This document shows, piece by piece, positions 1-6,537 of a DNA stretch of 11,330 nt. Under the pieces are notes generated by a model, which was not told the origin of the DNA, ran no database searches, and was given only the letters and a program-made list of their open reading frames with translations. Each line of letters starts with the position of its first letter. Position 1 is the first letter of the stretch. A program made the translations under genes and the position numbers. The DNA is from Acetobacteraceae bacterium (GTDB taxonomy: Bacteria > Pseudomonadota > Alphaproteobacteria > Acetobacterales > Acetobacteraceae): positions 1 through 11,330 of the forward strand of contig DAHUXX010000157.1 in assembly GCA_027306955.1 (NCBI GenBank), given 5' to 3'.

Positions 1-510
1 ATCTTCGTGCTCGCCGCGGTGCTCTCGGCGATCGTGCCGGCGGGTTCCATCATCGTCACCTCCTGCACGCTCATCGCGCACAACGTGGTGGCGAAGCTGC
101 GCCCGGCGACCTCCGAGCGCGCCGTCTTCGTGCTCACCCGATGGCTTGCCTTCCCGGTGACGCTGGCCGCCCTGCTGCTCGCCATCGCCGCGCCGGCGCT
201 GATCGTGGTGATCCTGCTCGTTGCCTACGACTTCATCGCGCAGTTGCTGCCGGCGGTGGTGATCGGCGGGCTGTTCTGGCGCCGCGCGACGCTGCCCGGC
301 GTGGTCGCCGGCATCCTTGTCGGCTGGGGGCTCTCCGCCTACTGGCTGCTGACCAAACATGGCCCGGTCCTGAGCCTGAATTCCGGCCTGGTGGCGCTGC
401 TCGCCAACATCGCGGTCTTCGTCGTGGTCAGCCTCGCGACCCGACCACCGGAAGAAAAGGTGGTCGCGCCGATCATGGCGGCCGTCTGGAGCTCCGGCCG
501 AAGCACCTGA
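1..510 (+). CDS. Sodium:solute symporter family protein, C-terminal part (5' end outside window)
   Basis: The frame is open from base 1 to a TGA at 508-510, giving the last 169 residues of a membrane protein. It starts with the segment LSAIVPAGSIIVTSCTLIAH, which resembles the conserved small-residue and Ser/Thr-rich helix of the SSS family where sodium is bound. About four further hydrophobic segments follow: roughly residues 45-75, 78-90 (with LLPAVVIGGLFWRRAT), 98-117 and 126-145. A short polar cytoplasmic-looking tail (PPEEKVV onward) ends the protein. SSS proteins import a solute (sugar, amino acid, carboxylate or similar) with Na+ across the inner membrane. The solute cannot be told from this part. 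Its relation to the downstream operon is unclear because a hairpin lies between them. Family call fairly sure, substrate unknown. Confidence 0.8.
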   Translation: MFVLAAVLSAIVPAGSIIVTSCTLIAHNVVAKLRPATSERAVFVLTRWLAFPVTLAALLLAIAAPALIVVILLVAYDFIAQLLPAVVIGGLFWRRATLPGVVAGILVGWGLSAYWLLTKHGPVLSLNSGLVALLANIAVFVVVSLATRPPEEKVVAPIMAAVWSSGRST

Positions 511-511
511 C

Positions 512-545
512 CGCGCCCTCCAGCGGGCACGCTGGACCGGGCGCG
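512..545 (+). terminator. Terminator-like hairpin after the symporter gene
   Basis: An inverted repeat starts 2 nt after the symporter stop. CGCGCCC (512-518) pairs with GGGCGCG (539-545), T519 with A536, and CCAGCG (520-525) with CGCTGG (530-535). The loop is GGCA and there is a two-base bulge (537-538). The stem is long and GC-rich, but the following bases (ATTCGCC) are only weakly T-rich. It could be an intrinsic terminator, an RNA-stabilising stem, or a partial block between symporter and ATP-grasp gene. Confidence 0.45.
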
Positions 546-553
546 ATTCGCCT

Positions 554-560
554 GGAAGAG
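554..560 (+). promoter_or_regulatory. Ribosome binding site selecting the GTG start at 568
   Basis: GGAAGAG lies 7 nt upstream of the GTG at 568. The only nearby alternative is an in-frame ATG at 595, which has no comparable purine-rich site at the right distance. This supports the longer form of the ATP-grasp/alpha-E protein. Confidence 0.55.
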
Positions 561-567
561 TGCGGCC

Positions 568-3039
568 GTGGAACAGGCCGCCGCACGTGATGAGATGGTG
601 GACGGGCGCGGCGGGCTGCGCGCGCCCTGGCGCGGGCTGATCGGTGCCTTCACGGCACTGGGCGATGGCGGCCTCGCCGAGCGCGCGCGACGGCTGGACC
701 GCGCCTTCGAGGAGGAGGGGGTGGCCTCCGTGCTCCCCGGCGCCTCCTTGCGCGCCTGGCGCTGCGACCCGGTGCCGCTGCCGCTGACGGCGGCCGAGTT
801 CGCGGTGCTGGAGGCAGGTCTCGCCCAGCGCGCGCGCCTGCTCGAGGCATTCCTCGCCGATCTCTACGGCCCGCGTGCCCTCCTCGCGGAATCGCTGCTG
901 CCGCCGGCACTGGCCTTCGCCAACCCCGGCTTCCTGCGCATCGCGCCGTTGCCGGGGCAGGGCACGCTACACCTCTACGCCGCCGACCTCGTGCGCGGCC
1001 CGGACGGTGCCTGGCGCGTGCTGGCGGACCGCGCCGCCGCGCCCGCCGGCCTCGGCCAGGCGCGGGAGAACCGCCGCCTGCTCGGTCGCGTGCTGCCGGA
1101 GGCGTTCCGTCCGGTTCAGGTGCGCCCGCTACGGCCCTTCTTCGACCTCTGGCAGGAGGCGCTGCGCGCGCTCGCCCCTTCGGGCACCGCCAACCCTTCC
1201 GTTGCCGTGCTGACGCCCGGCACCGCGAGCCCGCTCTGGTTCGAGCACATGTATCTCGCGCGCGAGCTCTCCTGCGCCCTGGTCGAGGGCGGCGACCTCA
1301 CGGTGGGCGGCGGCGCGGTGTTCCTGAAGTCCCTGCGCGGCCTTCAGCGCATCGACGTGCTGCTGCGGCGCATGGACGGGCGCATGATCGACCCGTTGGA
1401 GCTGGAGGCCGGCTCGCTCATCGGCACGCCCGGGCTGATGGACGCGGCGCGCGCCGGTTCGGTGCGTATCACCAACGATCCCGGCTCCGGTGCCGCGGAG
1501 GCGCCGGCGCTCGCCGCCTTCTTGCCGGCGCTCGCGCTGCGCCTGCTCGGCGAGACCCTGGCACTGGCCAGCGTGCCGACACTGTGGCTGGGCGAGGCGC
1601 GCGCACGCGCCCTCGTCGCGGCGGAGCCGCAGGCCTGGCTGCTGCGCCCGGCGACCGACGGCGCCGCTCCCGCCCAGGCGCTGGCCGCCGTTCCGCAACC
1701 GGAACGAGCGGCGCTGCTCGCCCGCGCCGCAGCCGAGCCATGGGCCTGGGCCGCGACGCGTGCGCTGCCGCCCTCGACCGTCCCCTGCGTCACCGTCGAG
1801 GGTTTGCAGCCGCGGCCCGTGGTGCTGCGCCTCTTCCTGGTGCGGGCGGAGGGGCGCTGGCAGGCGATGCCGGGTGGGCTCGCGCGCGTGCTCGACCCCG
1901 CCCAGGCGCTCGCCGGCGGCCTTCCGACAGCGGGCCAGGCCAAGGATGTCTGGGTGTTGGCGGAGGACCGCGGCGACATCGTGGGTCCTGCCGCCGCCCC
2001 CGCGACGCGGCTCGTCATCCGCCGCCCCAGCGGCGACCTGCCCAGCCGTGCGGCGGACAATTTGTTCTGGCTCGGCCGCATGGTGGAACGGCTGGAGCGT
2101 GCCGCCCGGCTCGGCCGCGCGGTGCTCGCCCGCCTCTCGCGCGGCACCTTCGTGCTGCCGCGCGAGGGCGTGGAACTTGGCGTGCTGCTGCGCTGCCTGG
2201 TGGAGGCGGGCGTGGTCTCGGCGGAACACGCCACGGTCTCGATGCTTGGCGAGGCGCTGCTCGGCGCCGCGCAGGAGGGTGGCGTGCTGCCGGGCCTGTT
2301 CGCCGAGGTGGCGCGCCTCACCGACAGCGTACGCGACCGGCTCACCGGCGACATGTACGCAACCTTCACCCAGGCGCTGCGCACCGCGCGCGCGGAAGCC
2401 GCCTCGGCGCGCCGCAGCCTCGACGAGCTGGCGCACGCGCTGGTCGCGGTGCTGCGCTTCTCCACCGCCGTCGCCGGTGTCGCGGCCGAGAACATGGTCC
2501 GTGGCGGCGGCTGGATTTTTCTCGAACTCGGCCGCCGGCTCGAACGCGCGCACGCCGTCGCCGCCGAAATCGGCTTCGCGCTGGACCTGCCGCCGCCACG
2601 CATGGAGGCGGGGCTGCGGCTGGTGCTGGAGCTCTGCGATTCCGCCATCACCTACCGCGCACGATATTTCGACGTGGTGCAGCCGGCGCCGGTGCTCGAC
2701 CTGGTGCTCGCCGACCAGGGCAACCCACGCGGCTTCGCCTTCCAGTGCGCCGCGATGCATGCGCTGCTCGACGAACTGGCTGGCGAGTCGGGCACGCGCG
2801 AGGCGATGGCGGGCGCCGTCGCGGGCCTTCTGGCGCAGGCCGAGGCGCTGGTCGGCCGCGTTGCCGCTGCACCGGACGAGGCCGCCGCCGCCGCCGCGGC
2901 GGCGCCGGAACTCACGGCGATCGCGGGTTCCGTCGCGGACCTCTCCGACCGCATCACACGCCGCTACTTCGCCCTGCTGCCGCTGGTGCGCACCGTGGGG
3001 CTGTCCACCGAGCCCACGGTGCAGCGCGGTGCCGCGTGA
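568..3039 (+). CDS. Circularly permuted ATP-grasp (type 2) / alpha-E domain fusion protein
   Basis: This 823-residue protein fuses two families often encoded by separate genes. Residues about 85-345 carry the circularly permuted ATP-grasp fold (formerly DUF404/DUF407). Recognisable pieces are QRARLLEAFLADLYG (87-101), the ENRR segment (167-170), VAVLTPG with FEHMYLAR (213-232), VEGGDLTV (239-246), the RGLQRIDVLLRRMD block (257-270), DPLEL (275-279) and a GSG loop (306-308). A less conserved linker runs to about 490. The alpha-E domain (formerly DUF403) then follows to the end, with NLFWLGRMVERLERAARL (498-515), ENMVRGGGWIFLELGRRLER (641-660), TYRARY (695-700) and LADQGNPRGF (714-723). ATP-grasp enzymes join a carboxylate to an amine via an acyl phosphate, so a peptide or amide ligase is expected; the substrate is unknown. 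An eight-alanine run (772-779) sits near the C-terminus. The stop overlaps the transglutaminase start, implying coupled translation. Confidence 0.88.
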   Translation: MEQAAARDEMVDGRGGLRAPWRGLIGAFTALGDGGLAERARRLDRAFEEEGVASVLPGASLRAWRCDPVPLPLTAAEFAVLEAGLAQRARLLEAFLADLYGPRALLAESLLPPALAFANPGFLRIAPLPGQGTLHLYAADLVRGPDGAWRVLADRAAAPAGLGQARENRRLLGRVLPEAFRPVQVRPLRPFFDLWQEALRALAPSGTANPSVAVLTPGTASPLWFEHMYLARELSCALVEGGDLTVGGGAVFLKSLRGLQRIDVLLRRMDGRMIDPLELEAGSLIGTPGLMDAARAGSVRITNDPGSGAAEAPALAAFLPALALRLLGETLALASVPTLWLGEARARALVAAEPQAWLLRPATDGAAPAQALAAVPQPERAALLARAAAEPWAWAATRALPPSTVPCVTVEGLQPRPVVLRLFLVRAEGRWQAMPGGLARVLDPAQALAGGLPTAGQAKDVWVLAEDRGDIVGPAAAPATRLVIRRPSGDLPSRAADNLFWLGRMVERLERAARLGRAVLARLSRGTFVLPREGVELGVLLRCLVEAGVVSAEHATVSMLGEALLGAAQEGGVLPGLFAEVARLTDSVRDRLTGDMYATFTQALRTARAEAASARRSLDELAHALVAVLRFSTAVAGVAAENMVRGGGWIFLELGRRLERAHAVAAEIGFALDLPPPRMEAGLRLVLELCDSAITYRARYFDVVQPAPVLDLVLADQGNPRGFAFQCAAMHALLDELAGESGTREAMAGAVAGLLAQAEALVGRVAAAPDEAAAAAAAAPELTAIAGSVADLSDRITRRYFALLPLVRTVGLSTEPTVQRGAA

Positions 3040-3905
3040 AGTACCGGCTGCGGCACACGACCGAATACGCCTACGCGACGCCGGTCGATCTCGCGAGCCA
3101 TCTGCTGCACCTTTCCCCGCGCGCGCTGTCCTGGCAGGTGGTGGCCGAGGCGCGCATCACGGCGATGCCGCAGCCGAGCCGCACGGTGCGCGCGCACGAC
3201 CATTTCGGTAACGAAGCGACATGGCTGTTCCTCGACCAGCCGCACGAGCGCTTCACCGTGGCGCTGGATGCCGTGGTCGAGGTCGAGGCCCCGCCGCCGC
3301 CCGAGGACGCCGCGACCCCGACCTGGGAGGAGGTCGCCCGCCTCGCGGCAATCGGTGGCGCCAAGGCCGCGGACGCGGAGTTCGTCTTTGCGAGCCCGCT
3401 GGTCACGGCAGAGCCGGCGGCCCGCGCCTATGCCGCGAGCTGCTTCACGCCCGGCCGCCCGGTGCTCGCCGCCCTGCGCGAGCTCACCAGACGGATACGC
3501 AACGGATTCGCCTTCCGCCCCGGCGTCACCGATGTCAGCACGCCAGTCGCAAGCGTGCTGTCGCGCCGGGAGGGTGTGTGCCAGGACTTCACCCATCTCA
3601 TGATCGCGGCCATGCGCGGCTTCGGCCTGCCGGCGCGCTACGTCTCGGGCTATCTGCGCACCCGCCCGCTGCCCGGCCAGCCGCGAAGGCGCGGCGCCGA
3701 CCAGTCCCATGCCTGGGTCGGCGCCTGGCTCGGCCCGGAGCATGGCTGGATCGGCCTCGATCCCACCAACGATCTCGTCGTCGCCGATGAGCACGTGGTT
3801 CTCGCCTGGGGCCGCGACTACGGCGATATCAGCCCTATCCGCGGCGTGCTGCTCGGGGGTGGCCAGCACAGTGTGCGCGTCGGCGTCGATCTGGACGCCA
3901 TCTGA
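3036..3905 (+). CDS. Transglutaminase-like cysteine protein (bacterial transglutaminase N-domain type)
   Basis: The protein has 289 residues. The GTG start overlaps the previous TGA (GTGA, 3036-3039), which fits translational coupling; a separate ribosome binding site is not evident. Residues 1-80 (KYRLRHTTEYAYATPV, SPRA, HDHFGNEATW) match the bacterial transglutaminase-like N-terminal beta domain. Residues about 150-245 are the catalytic core: Cys182 in REGVCQDFTHLMIAAMRGFG, His225 in DQSHAWVGAW and Asp242 in GLDPTND form the Cys-His-Asp triad. RYVSGYL (201-207) is also typical. No signal peptide or membrane segment is seen, so it is probably cytoplasmic. Such proteins act as peptidases, amidases or crosslinking enzymes. 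Next to an ATP-grasp/alpha-E protein the likely role is to cut, trim or transfer the peptide made by the ligase; that role is inference from gene context. Confidence 0.9.
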   Translation: MKYRLRHTTEYAYATPVDLASHLLHLSPRALSWQVVAEARITAMPQPSRTVRAHDHFGNEATWLFLDQPHERFTVALDAVVEVEAPPPPEDAATPTWEEVARLAAIGGAKAADAEFVFASPLVTAEPAARAYAASCFTPGRPVLAALRELTRRIRNGFAFRPGVTDVSTPVASVLSRREGVCQDFTHLMIAAMRGFGLPARYVSGYLRTRPLPGQPRRRGADQSHAWVGAWLGPEHGWIGLDPTNDLVVADEHVVLAWGRDYGDISPIRGVLLGGGQHSVRVGVDLDAI

Positions 3906-3910
3906 CCCAG

Positions 3911-3928
3911 GGGGCGCCGCGGCGCCTC
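3911..3928. terminator. Possible bidirectional hairpin between convergent genes
   Basis: The 21-bp gap between the transglutaminase stop and the DUF1330 stop contains a perfect 14-bp palindrome, GGCGCCGCGGCGCC (3913-3926), extended by one G-C and one G-T pair. As RNA it could form a short GC stem on either strand. No T-tract follows in either direction, so evidence for intrinsic termination is weak; position between convergent stops is the main support. Confidence 0.3.
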
Positions 3929-4217
3929 AGCCGATCCCATCCACGGCGACCGCGTCGGTGCGCGCCACACGCTGGCGCAGCGCCTTGAGCGGTGCGTAGT
4001 CGGGGTCCGCCATGAAGGCGCGAATCGCGGCGCGGTCGGGGAAGCGGAACAGCACCAGACGGTGCGGCCGCCACTCGCCCTCCAGCACCTCGTGCTCGCC
4101 GCCGCGCACCAAGTACTCACCTCCGTGCCGCGCGATCAGCGCCGGCACACGGCACCTGTAGGCCTCGTAGGCGGCGCCATCACGCAGATCGACATCGACG
4201 ATCAGATACGCGGGCAC
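3927..4217 (-). CDS. DUF1330 domain protein
   Basis: This 96-residue protein starts at GTG (4217) with a good GAGGAGG site 5 nt upstream. It begins PAYLIVDVDLRD and contains an AYEAYRCRVPALIARHGGEYLVRGG segment. It continues with LEGEWRPHRLVLFRFPDRAAIRAF and a YAPLKALRQRVA segment, the full-length pattern of DUF1330. These are small dimeric alpha/beta-barrel ferredoxin-like proteins of unknown function, related in fold to antibiotic-biosynthesis monooxygenases. No catalytic role can be assigned. It lies 70 bp downstream of the dehydrogenase on the same strand, behind a large palindrome, so it may be the last gene of the operon or be separately controlled. Confidence 0.85.
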   Translation of the reverse strand: MPAYLIVDVDLRDGAAYEAYRCRVPALIARHGGEYLVRGGEHEVLEGEWRPHRLVLFRFPDRAAIRAFMADPDYAPLKALRQRVARTDAVAVDGIG

Positions 4218-4222
4218 GCCGG

Positions 4223-4229
4223 CCTCCTC
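4223..4229 (-). promoter_or_regulatory. Ribosome binding site for the DUF1330 gene
   Basis: On the minus strand GAGGAGG precedes the GTG at 4217 by 5 nt. It supports GTG as the true start and shows that this small gene is likely translated. Confidence 0.6.
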
Positions 4230-4239
4230 GCCGTCATCG

Positions 4240-4291
4240 CTAGAGCAATATCCGACCAGATAGAATCAACTGGTCGGATTTCTTGCTCTAG
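4240..4291. repeat. 52-bp imperfect palindrome (dispersed-repeat-like intergenic element)
   Basis: The outer arms CTAGAGCAA (4240-4248) and TTGCTCTAG (4283-4291) are perfect complements. The inner arms ATCCGACCAG (4250-4259) and CTGGTCGGAT (4270-4279) are also perfect complements. They are separated by a small internal loop (T4249 against 4280-4282), and the apical loop is 4260-4269. The element is visibly more AT-rich than its surroundings. Its layout (TAGAGCA ends, CCGA/TCGG core, AGATAGAATCA-type loop) resembles short intergenic palindromes scattered through many alphaproteobacterial genomes; that comparison is from memory. The right end (4288-4290) provides the TAG stop of the dehydrogenase. 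As RNA it would form a 19-pair hairpin between the dehydrogenase and DUF1330 genes, so it may also stop or stabilise transcripts. Confidence 0.75.
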
Positions 4292-5379
4292 GGAATGGGT
4301 GCGCCCACGGAGGTTGCGGTGGCGCACAGCGCCGCCCAGGTCTGCGCCTGCAGCGGCACGCCATGCGCGAGCCGGCGGGCGCGCGTCATCGCCTCCTTTT
4401 CGCCTGGCACCAGCACCCTGCCGCCGGCATGCTGCGGCCGGGACGCGTGCACATAGGCGGCATAATCATGCGCCTCGGCGACGAAATCCTTCGCGGCGAA
4501 GGAGGCCGGATCGATGTAGATCGCCAGCATGCCGTTGCCGATCTGTCCGCGCTTGCCGCCCGGGATCGGCCCCGAGGTGCCGCCACCGGTCAGAACGCCG
4601 CCCAGGATCTCGCACATGAAGGCGAGGCCGGAGCCCTTGTGCTCGCCGAAGGCCCGCAACGCTCCCTGGCCCGCGCCGGCACTGCGCGGCCCGCCCGGCG
4701 TGAGCGGCCCGTAGAGCACGGTGGGATCGCCCGAGACGCTGCCATCCGGGGCGATCAGCGCGTCGCCCGGCACCGGCTTGCCGCCGTTGGAGGCGACGAG
4801 CACCTTGCCCTCCGCCACCAGCGACGTTGCCATGTCGAGCAGCAGGATCGGCCGGTCGCCCGTGGTGGGGATGCCGATGCAGACAGGGTTGGTCGAGAAG
4901 CGCCGGTCGACGCCGCCATAGGGCGCTACCAGCTCGCCCTTCTCGACGTTGACGAAGTGAATCGAGATCAGCCCCGCCTCGGCCGCGCGCTCGGCCCAGT
5001 CGCCCATACGCCCGATATGCCCGGCATGGCGCAGCGCGATGGCCGCGAGCCCGTTCTGCCGCGCCTTGGCGATGCCGAGGTCGACCGCCTGCGGCGCGAT
5101 CGTCTGGCCGAACCCGTAATGACCCTCCACCACGGCGTGGGTCGGGCTCTCGGCGACGATGCTGATCGTCTGCCCGCCCAGCACCAGCCCCTCCCGGAAC
5201 TGCTGCACATAGCGCGGCGTGCGGATCACGCCGTGGCTGTCATGCCCGGTGAGGTTGGCGGAGACCAGGTAGCGCGCGATGCGGGCCGCCTCCTCGTCCT
5301 CCACCCCGGCGTGGCGGAAGATCGAGCCGATGAACGATGTGAGCGTGTCGGCCGCGATGACGTGTTCGTCGCCGTCCAC
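4288..5379 (-). CDS. Malate/L-lactate dehydrogenase family (Ldh_2) NAD(P)-dependent oxidoreductase
   Basis: The protein has 363 residues, a full length for the family. The motif GHDSHGVIRTPRY (45-57) holds Ser48, His49 and Arg53, matching the catalytic Ser-His-Arg of family members such as YiaK. Further family blocks are RHAGHIGRMGDWAE (117-130), FSTNPVCIGIP (161-171) for cofactor binding, and LRAFGEHKGSGLAFMCEILGG (241-261). The C-terminal VPLQAQTW segment is also typical. These enzymes reduce 2-oxo acids or oxidise 2-hydroxy acids with NAD(P)H in the cytoplasm; members act on malate, sulfolactate, ureidoglycolate, diketogulonate and imino acids. Placed with dgoK, dgoA and a sugar-type importer, it probably handles a sugar-acid or hydroxy-acid intermediate, but the substrate is not readable here. 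The start is GTG, 2 nt after the ATPase stop; no strong ribosome binding site is seen, suggesting coupled translation. The stop codon lies inside the adjacent palindrome. Confidence 0.87.
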   Translation of the reverse strand: MDGDEHVIAADTLTSFIGSIFRHAGVEDEEAARIARYLVSANLTGHDSHGVIRTPRYVQQFREGLVLGGQTISIVAESPTHAVVEGHYGFGQTIAPQAVDLGIAKARQNGLAAIALRHAGHIGRMGDWAERAAEAGLISIHFVNVEKGELVAPYGGVDRRFSTNPVCIGIPTTGDRPILLLDMATSLVAEGKVLVASNGGKPVPGDALIAPDGSVSGDPTVLYGPLTPGGPRSAGAGQGALRAFGEHKGSGLAFMCEILGGVLTGGGTSGPIPGGKRGQIGNGMLAIYIDPASFAAKDFVAEAHDYAAYVHASRPQHAGGRVLVPGEKEAMTRARRLAHGVPLQAQTWAALCATATSVGAPIP

Positions 5380-5381
5380 GA

Positions 5382-6477
5382 TCAGATGACCCGCCCGGTC
5401 TCGTCGTCGATGAGGTGCATGTGGTTGAGGTCCGCGGCAAGCGGCAGCTTGTCGCCGGGCGCGGCCTTCACCGCGGGGTCGATGCGGGCACAGACCGGCA
5501 CGCCGTCGGCGAAGAAGTGGATCATCGTCTCCATGCCCATCGGCTCGACCACGTCCACGTCAGCCTCGAGACGCACGACGCCGGGTTTCTCGTCGGTACG
5601 CGTCTCGGTGAGGTGCTCGGGGCGCAGCCCGAAGGTGACTTTGCGTCCTTTGGCCTTGCCGTAGCGATCGAGGCGCGGGCGGCACCGGCAGCTTCTCGCC
5701 GGTGGCGAGCCGGACCTTGAGCCCGCCATCGTCCACCAGCTCCGCCGGCAGGAAATTCATCGCCGGCGAGCCGATGAAGCCGGCTACGAAGCGCGTCGCC
5801 GGGTTGTGATAAAGTTCCTGCGGCGGCCCGACCTGCTCGATCACGCCGTGGTTCATCACCACCACGCGGTCGGCGAGCGTCATCGCCTCCACCTGGTCGT
5901 GCGTGACGTAAACGGTGGTGGTGCGCACCGTCTGGTGCACCTTCTTGATCTCGGTGCGCATCTGCACGCGCAGCTTGGCATCGAGGTTGGAGAGCGGCTC
6001 GTCGAACAGGAACACCTTGGGGTTTCGCACGATTGCGCGACCCATGGCGACGCGCTGGCGCTGCCCGCCGGAGAGCGCCTTGGGCTTGCGTTCGAGCAGC
6101 ATCGCGATGTCGAGGATGCGCGCCGCCTCGTCCACCCGGCGCTTGATCTCATCCTTGGGGAATTTCCTCAGCTTGAGGCCGAAGGCCATGTTGTCGAACA
6201 CGCTCATGTGCGGATAGAGAGCGTAGTTCTGGAACACCATGGCGATGTCGCGGTCGCGCGGCGGCACGTCGTTGACGACGTCGCCGCCGATCCAGATCTC
6301 GCCCGCGGTGATCTCCTCCAGCCCCGCGATCATGCGCAGCGTGGTGGACTTGCCGCAGCCCGAGGGCCCGACGAGCACGACGAACTCCTCGTCGGCGATC
6401 TCGAGGTCGATGCCCTTCACGGCCTGCACGCCGCCCTCGTAGGACTTGACCACCTTGCGGATCGAAACTTGAGACAT
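5382..6477 (-). pseudogene. UgpC/MalK-type ABC transporter ATPase, frameshifted near the C-terminus
   Basis: The nucleotide-binding domain is complete. It has Walker A GPSGCGKST (37-45), Q-loop Gln83, signature LSGGQ (135-139), Walker B VFLFDEP with Asp159 and Glu160, D-loop SNLD (163-166) and H-loop His193. Normal sequence continues to about residue 267 (GEKLPVPP). The frame then shifts, and the expected C-terminus (RLDRYGKAKGRK, FGLRPEHLTE, through DDETGRVI) continues in another frame down to a TGA at 5382-5384. One extra base in the GC-rich stretch at about 5672-5684 (for example the GGG at 5677-5679) explains it. Removing one base restores 364 residues, the usual length for this carbohydrate-importer (CUT1) family. 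Unrepaired, translation ends at 5560 after 305 residues, with a nonsense tail and no TOBE-type regulatory domain. The ATG at 6477 has AAGGGA 11 nt upstream. The protein would power the two adjacent permeases. Confidence 0.88.
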
Positions 6478-6499
6478 CTTGGCGTCTATCCCTTGCCCA

Positions 6500-6537
6500 G
6501 TGCTTAGCCTTCGGTTGCGTGCTTAGCCTTTGGTTGC
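6500..6537. repeat. 19-bp tandem duplication spanning the permease stop codon
   Basis: Bases 6500-6518 and 6519-6537 are adjacent copies of the same 19-mer (GTGCTTAGCCTTCGGTTGC), differing at one position (C6512 against T6531). The copy nearer the permease encodes its last residues and TAA stop (ATKG, stop at 6523-6525). The other copy repeats that end, including a second TAA, just before the ATPase gene. It looks like slippage or a duplication that lengthened the spacer between the two genes. Confidence 0.85.

Noticed and set aside
1129..2760. Long open frame on the minus strand, 543 codons, opposite the ATP-grasp gene
   Set aside because: It is low-complexity, rich in Arg, Ala, Gly and His, with no domain. 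It is the mirror of a very GC-rich gene with clear family motifs on the other strand.
2880..2910. GCC/GCG repeat-like tract, considered as a microsatellite
   Set aside because: It encodes a short run of eight alanines in frame near the end of the alpha-E protein; such runs are common in high-GC genes and nothing indicates a functional repeat.
1584..3035. N-terminal extension of the transglutaminase frame through the ATP-grasp gene
   Set aside because: The frame is open, but upstream of 3036 the translation is Arg/Gly/Ala-rich nonsense. The family's N-terminal domain begins exactly at the GTG at 3036.
4363..5664. Long plus-strand open frame across the dehydrogenase and ATPase 3' end
   Set aside because: It runs antisense to two recognisable genes, has no family motifs, and its openness follows from the GC-rich third positions of the real genes.
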